43,084 nt of DNA from DATAQC01 sp046263055. Lineage in GTDB: Bacteria; Actinomycetota; Acidimicrobiia; Acidimicrobiales; AC-14. Below are positions 1 to 7,338 of this stretch, piece by piece (position 1 is the first letter of the stretch; the number at the start of each line of letters is the position of its first letter). The stretch is from the NCBI GenBank assembly GCA_046263055.1, contig JBHELO010000158.1, positions 1 to 43,084 on the forward strand, written 5' to 3'. The notes below the pieces were generated by a model. That model saw nothing but the letters and a program-made list of their open reading frames with translations. It made no database searches and was not told the DNA's origin. Made by a program: the position numbers and the translations under genes.

Positions 1-1569
1 CCCCTCGGCGCCGTGCAGATGGGCCTCATCTACGTGAACCCGGAGGGGCCGAGCGGCAACCCGGATCCCATTGCCGCGGCTCGCGACATCCGGGAGACCT
101 TCGGTCGGATGGCGATGAACGACGAGGAGACGGCTGCCCTCATCATCGGCGGCCACACGTTCGGCAAGTGCCACGGCGCGGTCCCGGCCGACTGCGTGGG
201 CCCGGAGCCCGAGGGTGCGCCGCTCGAGCAGCAGGGCCTCGGTTGGAGGAACACGTGCGGCGCCGGCAAGGGCGCCGACGCGCTCACCAGCGGGCTCGAA
301 GGCGCATGGACGAACCACCCGACGACATGGGACAACGGGTTCCTGGACAACCTGTTCGCATACGAGTGGGAGCTGACGACCAGTCCCGCCGGCGCCAAGC
401 AGTGGACCCCGAAGAACCCCGAGGCCCGGGGCACCGTGCCCGATGCCCACGATCCGTCCAAGCGGAACGCCCCGATGATGCTGACGACGGACCTCGCCCT
501 GCGGGTGGACCCGATCTACGGGCCCATCGCCAAGCGCTTCCACGAGAACCCGGACCAGCTCGCCGACGCCTTCGCCAAGGCGTGGTACAAGCTCATCCAC
601 CGCGACATGGGCCCCGCCTCGCGGCTCCTCGGGCCGTGGGTCCCCGAGCCGCAGCTGTGGCAGGACCCCGTCCCCCCTATGGACCACGAGCTCGTCGGGG
701 AGGAGGACGTCGCCGCCCTCAAGGGCGCGATTCTCGCCTCCGGGCTGTCGATCTCCCAGCTCGTCTCCACCGCGTGGGCGTCGGCGGCCAGCTTCCGCAA
801 TACCGACAAGCGCGGCGGCGCCAACGGGGCTCGGATCCGCCTTGCGCCCCAACGGGACTGGGAGGTCAACGACTCGCCCGAGCTGGCCGAGGTGCTCCAG
901 ACCCTGGAGGAGATCCAGCAGGAGTTCAACAGCACACAGTCCGGCGGGAAGAAGGTCTCCCTTGCTGACCTGATCGTGCTGGGCGGGTGCGCGGCCGTGG
1001 AGCAGGCGGCGAAGAACGCCGGGCAGGACGTCACCGTCCCGTTCGCGCCGGGGCGCACCGACGCCTCCCAGGAGCAGACCGACGTGGAGTCGTTCGCGGT
1101 GCTCGAACCGACCGCCGACGGGTTCCGAAACTACCTGCGGGCCGGCGAGAAGCTGGCGCCCGAGACCCTGCTGGTGGAACGGGCCAACTTCTTGGCGTTG
1201 ACCCCTTCCCAGATGACCGTCCTCGTCGGCGGCATGCGGGCCCTGAACGCCAACGTCGGGCACTCCGGCCACGGCGTCTTCACCGACCGGCCCGAGACGC
1301 TGACCAACGACTTCTTCGTGAACCTGCTCGACATGGGCACGGAGTGGAAGGTCTCCGCCTCGGCCGAGAACGTATACGAGGGTCGCACCCGCGGCTCGGA
1401 CGACGTGAAGTGGACGGCCACCGCCGTCGACCTCGTCTTCGGGTCGAGCTCCCAGCTCCGAGCAATCGCCGAGGTCTACGGCTGCGACGACTCGAAGGAG
1501 AAGTTCGTGCGTGACTTCGCGGCGGCGTGGGACAAGGTCATGAACCTCGACCGCTTCGAGCTCGCCTGA
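1..1569 (+). CDS. katG: Catalase-peroxidase KatG, C-terminal part (5' end outside window)
   Basis: Bifunctional haem catalase-peroxidase that removes hydrogen peroxide in the cytoplasm. The frame is open from base 1, so the N-terminal part with the distal haem-side residues lies upstream. The visible part begins in the conserved MGLIYVNPEG segment; its Tyr (fragment residue 11) matches the Tyr of the KatG Met-Tyr-Trp crosslink. The Met partner lies in RMAMNDEET (residues 37-39), and the proximal haem-ligand His is in GGHTFGKCHGA (residue 52). The rest is the C-terminal duplicated peroxidase-like domain, ending ...NLDRFELA as KatG normally does. The gene is followed at once by a perfect hairpin. 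The call is secure; only the start is missing. Confidence 0.97.
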   Translation, partial: PLGAVQMGLIYVNPEGPSGNPDPIAAARDIRETFGRMAMNDEETAALIIGGHTFGKCHGAVPADCVGPEPEGAPLEQQGLGWRNTCGAGKGADALTSGLEGAWTNHPTTWDNGFLDNLFAYEWELTTSPAGAKQWTPKNPEARGTVPDAHDPSKRNAPMMLTTDLALRVDPIYGPIAKRFHENPDQLADAFAKAWYKLIHRDMGPASRLLGPWVPEPQLWQDPVPPMDHELVGEEDVAALKGAILASGLSISQLVSTAWASAASFRNTDKRGGANGARIRLAPQRDWEVNDSPELAEVLQTLEEIQQEFNSTQSGGKKVSLADLIVLGGCAAVEQAAKNAGQDVTVPFAPGRTDASQEQTDVESFAVLEPTADGFRNYLRAGEKLAPETLLVERANFLALTPSQMTVLVGGMRALNANVGHSGHGVFTDRPETLTNDFFVNLLDMGTEWKVSASAENVYEGRTRGSDDVKWTATAVDLVFGSSSQLRAIAEVYGCDDSKEKFVRDFAAAWDKVMNLDRFELA

Positions 1570-1579
1570 ATCGACGTCC

Positions 1580-1620
1580 CCACCTGGTGACCGGTTCACG
1601 TCGAACCGGTCACCAGGTGG
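1580..1620 (+). terminator. Perfect 18-bp inverted repeat after katG
   Basis: Bases 1580-1597 and 1603-1620 are perfect reverse complements around the 5-base loop acgtc, starting 11 bases after the katG stop. No T-run follows, which is usual for actinobacterial terminators. It is best read as the katG transcription terminator. Confidence 0.8.
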
Positions 1621-1785
1621 CCACTGATCCTCATCTTCGTCGCCGTGCTCGCCCTGATGGTCGACCGGTGGAGTCGGGGCGCCTGGCCGTTCACGGGCGG
1701 CGCCCCCAAGGCGGTGCCGGTGGCGGCCCGGGTCGGCTTGGCCGCGTCCGCCGGGCGTACCCTTGAGCCGGGCCGGGGAGGACGC

Positions 1786-2397
1786 ATGGCTTCCGGGGAC
1801 GTGACCGAGGACGAGCCGTTGGCGGCGGGGGGGTTCTCCGCCTGGTTGGCCGGGTTGCACGACGCCCTACGCGGTGAGCGCGACTCGGAGGTGCCGTGCG
1901 GAGGCTGCACGGCCTGTTGCCGGTCGTTCCAGTTCATCCAGATCGGGCCCGACGAGGTAGACGCCCTGGCCCACATCCCCGCCGAGCTCCTCGTTCCGGC
2001 ACCCGGGCAGCCGCCCGGCCACCTCGTCCTCGGCCACGACCAGCATGGTCACTGCCCGATGCTGGTGGACGACCGCTGCTCGATCTACGAGCACCGCCCG
2101 AGAACTTGTCGCACCTACGACTGCCGGGTGTTCCCGGCCACCGGGATCGAGATCGACGACGAGCGCCAGGGTGCGATCGCCCTCCGAGCCCGGCGCTGGC
2201 GGTTTGACTTCCCGGGCGAGGTGGACGAGCGCCAGCATGAAGCAGTCCTGGCGGCCGCGGCGTTCGTGGAGGCGGGCCAGGATCGTCGTTCCGACGGCTC
2301 ACCCCGGGCCAACGCCACCCAGCGGGCCGTGCTGGCAGTGCGCCTCCACGAGTCGCTCCAGCGGCACAGCGACGAGTCCGGTCACACCGGGGCGTGA
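1786..2397 (+). CDS. YkgJ-family cysteine-cluster protein (putative zinc/iron-chelating)
   Basis: A 203-residue soluble protein with the CxxCxxCC signature of the YkgJ/UPF0153 family (CGGCTACC, about residues 38-45). Further Cys residues follow in CPMLVDDRCSIYEHRPRTCRTYDCR, spread over about residues 91-115, giving the usual metal-chelating set. The ATG at 1786 is preferred over upstream in-frame codons because gggag lies just upstream and the sequence before it resembles no family member. The biochemical role of the family is not established; metal or Fe-S handling is inferred. It is transcribed alone between the katG terminator and a convergent oxidoreductase. Confidence 0.85.
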   Translation: MASGDVTEDEPLAAGGFSAWLAGLHDALRGERDSEVPCGGCTACCRSFQFIQIGPDEVDALAHIPAELLVPAPGQPPGHLVLGHDQHGHCPMLVDDRCSIYEHRPRTCRTYDCRVFPATGIEIDDERQGAIALRARRWRFDFPGEVDERQHEAVLAAAAFVEAGQDRRSDGSPRANATQRAVLAVRLHESLQRHSDESGHTGA

Positions 2398-2406
2398 CCG
2401 CCCGGC

Positions 2407-2427
2407 GCTGCCCGTCGGCAGGGCAGC
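2407..2427. terminator. Short hairpin between convergent genes
   Basis: GCTGCCC (2407-2413) and GGGCAGC (2421-2427) pair perfectly around 7 bases, in the 74-base gap between the convergent YkgJ-like and oxidoreductase genes. It probably terminates one or both transcripts. Confidence 0.5.
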
Positions 2428-2471
2428 CAGGTCCTCCCGCCATCCGGCGGCAGGTGCCACCACCGGGAGGA

Positions 2472-3368
2472 TCAGGGAACGAGGACGATCTTGCCGCGGG
2501 TGTGGCCGGACTCGATCTGCTCATGGGCCCGAACGGCGTCCTCCAGCGCGAGGCGCGCCGCCACCTCCACCACCACCGATCCGCTGTCCACGATGGCCGC
2601 GATCTCCGCCAGGCGGGCGGTCGTCACCGACGCCGAGAAGATGCTGGTAGCCACCGCCGGGCGGTCCACCTCCACACCCCAGCCGGCGATCGTCACCGCC
2701 CGGCCGCCGTCGCGCACGGCGGCGACGCAGCCGGGCCACGTCGGGCCGCCCACGCAGTCGTAGGCGGCGTCGACCGCTCCGACCTCGGCCACCCAGTCGC
2801 CGTGGTAGTCCACCACCCGGTGGGCGCCCAGCCGGCGGAGGAAGTCATGGTTGGGCGGACTGGCGGTAGCCACCACCTCGGCGCCCCGGGCCTTGGCCAG
2901 TTGCACGACGAACGTGCCGACGCCGCCCGCCGCGCCGGCCACCAGGACACGATCGCCGGCGGCCACATGGAGGTGGTCGTCGAGGCCCTCGAGGGCGGTG
3001 ACGGCGCCGACGGGGACGCCGCCGGCGTCGACCAGGTCCAGCGCCGTCGGGGCCGGAGCGAGCCTGGCCACGTCGACGATGGCGTACTCGGAGTAGCCGC
3101 CTGACGGGCTGCCGTAAACGCGGTCGCCGGGAACGACGCCGTCCACGCCGTCGCCCACGGCCGACACCGTGCCCGATGCCTCCACGCCGGCCACGAACGG
3201 GAACGTGCGGGGCCCGAGCTGCCCCCGCCGAGCTTTGGCGTCCCAAGGTCCGACGCCGGCACCGGCCACCCGCATCAACACCTGGCCCGGGCCTGGGTCG
3301 GGGACGGGAAGGTCGGCGAGCGTGAGCACCGACGGGTCACCGAACGCGGATACGGTCACGGCTCTCAT
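2472..3368 (-). CDS. NAD(P)-dependent MDR-family oxidoreductase, quinone-oxidoreductase-like
   Basis: A 298-residue medium-chain dehydrogenase/reductase. The N-terminal GroES-like domain has MRAVTVSAFGDPSVL, PDPGPGQVLMRV and FVAGVEASGTV. The Rossmann domain carries the NADPH-binding glycine motif VLVAGAAGGVGTFVVQLAKARGAEV, and the C-terminus has the usual ARLALEDAVRAHEQIESGHTRGKIVL. The catalytic and structural zinc ligands of true alcohol dehydrogenases are absent, so a zinc-independent quinone or enone reductase is likely. The substrate cannot be told from sequence. The ATG at 3368 gives the standard N-terminus. Confidence 0.92.
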   Translation of the reverse strand: MRAVTVSAFGDPSVLTLADLPVPDPGPGQVLMRVAGAGVGPWDAKARRGQLGPRTFPFVAGVEASGTVSAVGDGVDGVVPGDRVYGSPSGGYSEYAIVDVARLAPAPTALDLVDAGGVPVGAVTALEGLDDHLHVAAGDRVLVAGAAGGVGTFVVQLAKARGAEVVATASPPNHDFLRRLGAHRVVDYHGDWVAEVGAVDAAYDCVGGPTWPGCVAAVRDGGRAVTIAGWGVEVDRPAVATSIFSASVTTARLAEIAAIVDSGSVVVEVAARLALEDAVRAHEQIESGHTRGKIVLVP

Positions 3369-3467
3369 GGCCCCCAGTGGATCACCCCTCGGCGGGCGGG
3401 GTCGAGCGGCACGACGAACGGCGCCCGGTCGGCCCGCTGCCCCATCGGGCCCGGTTCGGCCCGGGGT

Positions 3468-3791
3468 TCAGGCGCCCGGTCGGTCGAGCCCGGCCTCGGC
3501 TCGCAGCCGGGCCCACCGGCGCCATCGGGAGAGCCCGAGGCCGAGGTAGGCGGCGCCGACCGCGGCCACTACCAGCCCGATGGGACCCGACACCAGGGCC
3601 GCCGCCACCAGGCCGACGAGGATCACCGCCGCGCCGAGCGCGGCGTCGGTCAACAGGACCTGTCGCCAATTAGAGGCCAGGGCGGCCCGGTCGAGCCGGG
3701 GGCGCCGCCGTCCCGGGCGCTCGTCGTGGGGCACGCCGCCATCCTGCCTCGTGCCGCCAACTCGGGCGGCCCGCTGGCCGGGGTGTGCCAT
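3468..3791 (-). CDS. Small two-helix membrane protein, function unknown
   Basis: Up to 107 residues. After a basic, poorly conserved-looking N-terminus come two hydrophobic stretches, VLLTDAALGAAVILVGLVAA and IGLVVAAVGAAYLGLGL, and then a basic tail. The first ATG is at 3791. A GTG at 3734 would drop 19 residues and may be the true start, since the helices lie after it. I recognise no family. It lies between an oxidoreductase on the same strand and the oppositely oriented tRNA pair. Confidence 0.6.
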   Translation of the reverse strand: MAHPGQRAARVGGTRQDGGVPHDERPGRRRPRLDRAALASNWRQVLLTDAALGAAVILVGLVAAALVSGPIGLVVAAVGAAYLGLGLSRWRRWARLRAEAGLDRPGA

Positions 3792-3805
3792 GCTGGGACC
3801 CCCAA

Positions 3806-3880
3806 GGTGGCCGTAGCTCAGTTGGTTAGAGCGCCAGGTTGTGGTCCTGGAAGTCGGGGGTTCGAGTCCCCTCGGTCACC
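3806..3880 (+). tRNA. tRNA-His (GTG anticodon)
   Basis: Full cloverleaf. The acceptor GTGGCCG/CGGTCAC includes one G-T pair. The D arm is GCTC...GAGC, and the anticodon arm CCAGG-ttGTGgt-CCTGG has anticodon GTG. The T arm is GGGGG-ttcgagt-CCCCT. A G at 3806 pairs with discriminator C 3880, the tRNA-His-specific G-1:C73 pair. The 3' CCA is not encoded. Confidence 0.97.
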
Positions 3881-3884
3881 CTCG

Positions 3885-3958
3885 GCGCCTCTAGCTCAAT
3901 CTGGCAGAGCAGCGGACTCTTAATCCGCGGGTTCAGGGTTCGAGTCCCTGGGGGCGCA
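3885..3958 (+). tRNA. tRNA-Lys (CTT anticodon)
   Basis: Acceptor GCGCCTC/GGGGCGC, D arm GCTC...GAGC, anticodon arm GCGGA-ctCTTaa-TCCGC, and T arm CAGGG-ttcgagt-CCCTG with discriminator A. It starts only four bases after tRNA-His, so the two are probably cotranscribed. No CCA is encoded. Confidence 0.97.
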
Positions 3959-4008
3959 CCCAAAACAGCAGGTCCGGCTGGGTGCGGGCCGCCGGCCAGG
4001 CAGTTTGA

Positions 4009-4031
4009 CAGGCCGGATAACTTTCGGCCTG
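4009..4031 (+). terminator. Possible terminator hairpin after the tRNA pair; rest of 3959-4263 empty
   Basis: CAGGCCG (4009-4015) and CGGCCTG (4025-4031) can pair around a 9-base loop about 50 bases after tRNA-Lys. I see no convincing gene elsewhere between 3959 and 4263; open frames there lack starts and any family resemblance. Confidence 0.35.
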
Positions 4032-4263
4032 GCGCGAACATACCCGCAGGGGGATTCTGGTGCGGCCCACATGGGATCCTGTGCGGCTCCGCCGGGCTGA
4101 GGCCGTGCACCCGAACGGGCCGTATGCGCCATGCCGCACGCCTCCAGTCGAGCCCGGCTCTAGCGCCGGACCGGCGAAGCGTGACGGATGCAGTGTCACC
4201 TGCTCGGGCGGATTCCCAGCCAGGTCAGGTCAGGACGGCGATGACGCGTCGGTGCGGCGCTGA

Positions 4264-4410
4264 CCCTTCCCCGCCCGCGTGGCGGCGGTGAAGGAGTTCG
4301 TGGACGCCGGGTTCACCCACGTGGGCCTTGTCCAGATCGGGGGGACCACCGGGGCCCTACTTCGACTAGGCCGAGGCCGAGCTGCTGCCGGGGTTGCGGG
4401 AGCTCTCGCG
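4264..4410 (+). pseudogene. Remnant of an F420-dependent LLM-class oxidoreductase (C-terminal tail)
   Basis: One frame from 4264 reads AVKEFVDAGFTHVGLVQIGG. The next frame from about 4357 reads YFD, then a TAG stop, then AEAELLPGLREL. Joined, these resemble the extreme C-terminus of luciferase-like F420-dependent oxidoreductases, which end in a 'vdaGfthv..vqiG.....ff.yae.ellPaLr' pattern. The fragment has an upstream in-frame stop (4261), a frameshift and an internal stop, and lacks the whole barrel, so it is a dead remnant. The family assignment rests on a short stretch. Confidence 0.55.
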
Positions 4411-4497
4411 CCCCGCGCCCACCGCCCGCCTCGGCCTCGGGACGCCGACCCTGCGTCCGCGGGTCGGCGGGCCAAGGATCAGGACGATGACCCCGTC

Positions 4498-5712
4498 TCA
4501 GAAGGCGCCCACGCCGTTCGGGGTGCCCAACCCGGTCGGGCCGTCGTAGCCGGTGACGGCGGTGCACAGGTAGGGGGCCCGCGATCTGCACGAGCCGTTG
4601 CTGCCCGAGGTGACGTCGAAGAGCGAGGTCCGGTGGCTGTAGGCGTAGGAGCCCCCGGCGGTGGACGAGGCGTTGCCGGCCAGTGCGTACACGCTGGCGA
4701 CGATGGGGGAGGCGACGCTGGTGCCGCCGAAGACCATCCAGTTGGCGCCACCGCTCGAGCCGTAGCTGTCGTAGACCGCGACCCCGGTGTTCGGGTTGGC
4801 CACCGCGGCCACGTCGGCCACCGTGCGCCGGGCACAGCCGGTGTCGGTCTGCCAGGCCGGCTTGGCCACGTAGGCCGAGCATCCGCTGCCCGCTCCGCTC
4901 CACGCCGTCTCCGACCAGCCTCGGGCGGTAGCGGTGTTGCGGCTCAGGCTGGTCCCGCCGACGGCCGTGACGTAGCGCGACGAGGCCGGGAACTCCACGC
5001 CGTAGCCCCCGTCGCCGGAGCTGACGGTGATGGCCGTGCCCGGGTGGTTGTAGTGGCTCTCGTAGGACGTCTCCCCGTTGAACTCACCGCCGCCGTAGCT
5101 GTTGCTGATGGCGGTGGCGCCCCGGGCAGCGGCCATGTCGACGGCGGCACCGAGGTTGGCGTAGGAGGTGGAATCGGCTTCCACCAGCAGGACCTTGCAG
5201 TCGACGCACACGGCGGAGGCCATGTCCACGTCCAGGGCGATCTCCTGGCCCCACCCGACGTTGGCTGCCGGATAGGGGGTGCCGCCCCGCTGGTTGATCT
5301 TGGCGAAGCACCCGTTGGCGGTGGTGCAGGGCGGCAGTCCGAACTGCGAGCGGTAGGCAGCCAGGTCGGCCTCGACGCTCGGGTTGTCGTAGGCGTCCAC
5401 GATGGCGACCGTCCGGCCGTTCCAGACCCAGGCGCTGCCCGCCGCCGGCAGGCTGTACTTGTAGGCACTGCCCAGGTCGGCGGGCCGGTAGCCGCTGGCG
5501 TAGCTCACAGACGCCAGCGGTGCCCCGGACCCGTTGGCCAGGAGCTCGGCGTGACAGCGGGCGGTACCCGCCGCCGGAGGACCGCACACCGGTCGATGGC
5601 TGAGCCCCTGGGCCGACCCGCCCGGCGTCGCCGATGCCGAGGCGAACGCGGGAGCCGCTCCCAGCACCATGGCGATGACGGCGGGGCCGAGGACCAAGCG
5701 GGTGAGGCGCAT
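4498..5712 (-). CDS. Secreted S53-family (sedolisin) serine-carboxyl peptidase
   Basis: A 404-residue exported protein. The signal peptide (residues 1-28) has a basic start and hydrophobic core ending AAPAFASASA. The subtilisin-like fold carries the S53 catalytic set: Glu and Asp spaced E-x3-D in GQEIALDVDMAS, the oxyanion Asp in SSGDGGYG, and nucleophile Ser in GGTSVASP. The C-terminal DVTSG...GYDGPTGLGTPNG matches the sedolisin calcium-site region. The pro-region before the fold is short compared with typical sedolisin propeptides. ATG 5712 is chosen because GAAGGGA lies just upstream and the signal peptide starts there; an upstream in-frame ATG (5745) would bury it. It probably degrades extracellular protein. 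Confidence 0.92.
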   Translation of the reverse strand: MRLTRLVLGPAVIAMVLGAAPAFASASATPGGSAQGLSHRPVCGPPAAGTARCHAELLANGSGAPLASVSYASGYRPADLGSAYKYSLPAAGSAWVWNGRTVAIVDAYDNPSVEADLAAYRSQFGLPPCTTANGCFAKINQRGGTPYPAANVGWGQEIALDVDMASAVCVDCKVLLVEADSTSYANLGAAVDMAAARGATAISNSYGGGEFNGETSYESHYNHPGTAITVSSGDGGYGVEFPASSRYVTAVGGTSLSRNTATARGWSETAWSGAGSGCSAYVAKPAWQTDTGCARRTVADVAAVANPNTGVAVYDSYGSSGGANWMVFGGTSVASPIVASVYALAGNASSTAGGSYAYSHRTSLFDVTSGSNGSCRSRAPYLCTAVTGYDGPTGLGTPNGVGAF

Positions 5713-5766
5713 ACGAGTTCCCTTCGGAGGTCGAGCACCGATCATCGGCAGGATCGGCCGAAAGCT

Positions 5767-6051
5767 TTAGCCACTGACACCTGGCCATCGAGGGCCGGCT
5801 CGCCACGGAATCGCGCGCCAACCTTTCCGTAGGATGCGCCGTCCGTGGTCACGCTCGAACGGCGCGACCTTCCATGCGGCCCAGAGAGTGGGCAAAGAGG
5901 CCCCGAAGCCAAAGCCCACGATGGAGGGGCCAACAGTCCCGACCACTGATGCGGCAACTATCACGCCCGTGATACCCACCATCGTGAGGACGTTTCCGGT
6001 CAGAAACCGTGCCGGCCCGATGACCGCTCCCGGCGGGGGCGGGACGACCAC
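5767..6051 (-). CDS. Small hydrophobic membrane ORF, possibly the 3' half of a split gene
   Basis: A 94-residue ORF from GTG 6051 with a GGA-like site just before it. Two adjacent hydrophobic segments cover about residues 18-60 (NVLTMVGITGVIVAASVVG and GFGFGASLPTLWAAW). A basic tail rich in Arg and Trp follows. It begins five bases after the stop of the upstream membrane ORF. Extending its frame upstream gives RKALRTVVVP, which would splice onto that ORF if one base were missing near 6065. It is either a translationally coupled partner or the second half of one four-helix protein. No family is recognised. Confidence 0.45.
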   Translation of the reverse strand: MVVPPPPGAVIGPARFLTGNVLTMVGITGVIVAASVVGTVGPSIVGFGFGASLPTLWAAWKVAPFERDHGRRILRKGWRAIPWRAGPRWPGVSG

Positions 6052-6056
6052 TGTCC

Positions 6057-6371
6057 TCAGGGCCTTCCGGTCCCAGCGAACGACACGGCTGCCCCGAAAA
6101 TCGTGAGAAAGCCAAAGACCACGAACGTCCAGACCATCTTGCGGGCCAAAGGCAAGGCCGCGAGGAAGCCGGCGGCATACGTCAACAAGCCCACCGATCC
6201 CAGGGCGAGGTATCTCGATCGAACCGGTACAAGATCGACGCGTTCCGACTCGATCACCGTGAGCAAGGGGATAGAGGGGGACTCGTCAAGAGTGATCGAA
6301 CGGGTGGTACGCGGCGCTTCTGCGAAAAGTTCGAACGACGCGACGACGTCGGGCTCGCACCCTCCTCCCAC
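6057..6371 (-). CDS. Small membrane ORF with two helices; start uncertain
   Basis: The open frame ends with two hydrophobic segments, YLALGSVGLLTYAAGFLAAL and VWTFVVFGFLTIFGAAVSFA, preceded by an acidic cytoplasmic-looking stretch. GTG 6371 would give 104 residues. It lacks a Shine-Dalgarno site, and GTG near 6254 would give about 65. The frame continues upstream over a divergent lipoprotein gene, so longer versions are unlikely. It may be the first half of a gene broken by a frameshift around 6065. No family is recognised. Confidence 0.45.
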   Translation of the reverse strand: MGGGCEPDVVASFELFAEAPRTTRSITLDESPSIPLLTVIESERVDLVPVRSRYLALGSVGLLTYAAGFLAALPLARKMVWTFVVFGFLTIFGAAVSFAGTGRP

Positions 6372-6410
6372 CAGGCGATGGTCGGTCGGCGATGGGGGTA
6401 GACCCTTGCC

Positions 6411-6952
6411 ATGGTGCGCCGCTGGATACTCCTCGCTTGTGCGGCTTCGTGGCTTCTGGCGGCGTGCGGGAGCAGTGGCTCTGCTCCCCTTGGCTCGCCG
6501 GCGTCGACGACCACGGTGGTCGGGGTTCCGCGTCGAGCGCGACTTCTGCTCCCCCGAGGTCGGGCACGCCTTCGCAGTCGTCTTCGCCCCCGAGTGGTCG
6601 CGCCGACCGCTGCCACTCGTCGCAATTGGCGGCCACCGATGACGGTGGCCAGGGCGGCGCGGGCAAGTTTTTCGGCCAGGTGGTGTTCGGCAACATCTCC
6701 GCACAGGCCTGCACCGTGTTCGGCTACCCGGGGCTGCAGCGCCTTGCCGCCTCCCGTGCCCCGCTTCCTACCAAAGTCATCCGGCTCCCGGACAAGCCAC
6801 CCAGCCTGGTGACGCTCGCACCCCAAGAGCAAGCACCGTTCGGCTACTCGTACTGCGGTGGCTGCGGTACGAGCACCGACGACCAGGGGACGTGCACGCC
6901 GGTGCCAACGGCCTTCGTCGACCGCGGGGCGAGGCCGGCAGTTCCTCGTTGA
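6411..6952 (+). pseudogene. DUF4232-like lipoprotein, frameshifted at a GGGG run
   Basis: From ATG 6411 the first frame encodes a lipoprotein signal, MVRRWILLACAASWLLAACG, with lipobox LAAC, then a Ser/Thr linker. From about 6526 the coding sense moves to another frame: a Ser/Pro linker, CHSSQLAATD, GQGGAGKFFGQVVFGN, ACTVFGYPGLQ and APFGYSYCG. This is the pattern of DUF4232 domains of actinobacterial exported proteins. Adding one G to the run at 6522-6525 joins both halves into one 181-residue reading frame. The break may be a real mutation or a homopolymer assembly error. The domain function is unknown; it acts outside the membrane. Confidence 0.65.
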
Positions 6953-6961
6953 AAGTTGAGG

Positions 6962-7044
6962 GGGCGGCAGAGAGACTCGAACTCCCAAACCCGGGCCCGG
7001 CCCGAAGGCCGAGCCGTGGCTCTAACCAATTGAGCTACACCACC
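6962..7044 (-). other. tRNA-like element with a UUCG hairpin instead of an anticodon arm
   Basis: Read on the minus strand: acceptor GGTGGTG/TGCCGCC (with wobble pairs, extendable outward by two G-C pairs), TA at positions 8-9, D arm GCTC...GAGC with AATTGGTTA loop, and T arm GGGAG-ttcgagt-CTCTC. Between D and T arms, where an anticodon stem-loop belongs, lies GGCTCGGCC-TTCG-GGCCGGGCC, a 9-bp stem closed by a C(UUCG)G tetraloop. There is no usable anticodon and no encoded CCA. It is probably a tRNA pseudogene or tRNA-derived RNA. An old attachment site for the accessory genes that follow is possible but unsupported by any visible integrase. Confidence 0.6.
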
Positions 7045-7338
7045 CCCCGGTCCAGTATGGCCGCACCACCATTTGGGTCGAGCGATTTCTCTTTCCCGGA
7101 TCCGAGCTGGTCGCCTGGCCGCTGGCTACCTCTGCTGTTCCAGTTCGTGGACCGTCCTCTCGTCTGTCGCGCAGCCCTGCGAGGTCAGCAGAACGCAGAC
7201 GAGCAACTGCTGCGGGGACGGCCACCACACCGGCAACGAGCCCAGGCACGTGAACCTGCCGTCCAAGCTGGCGCGACCTGAGTCCGGAGGACCCGAAAAT
7301 CCGTCGCGGTGCGGTAGCGCGTTTGTCACCATGGCGCT

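Noticed and set aside
1591..1785. Open frame upstream of the YkgJ-like start encoding a hydrophobic stretch (PLILIFVAVLALMVDRW)
   Set aside because: It overlaps the katG terminator, has no start with a ribosome site before the hydrophobic part, and the YkgJ-like domain has its own well-placed ATG at 1786.
3839..4291. Open frame running through both tRNA genes
   Set aside because: It crosses two perfect tRNA cloverleaves and has no protein-family resemblance.
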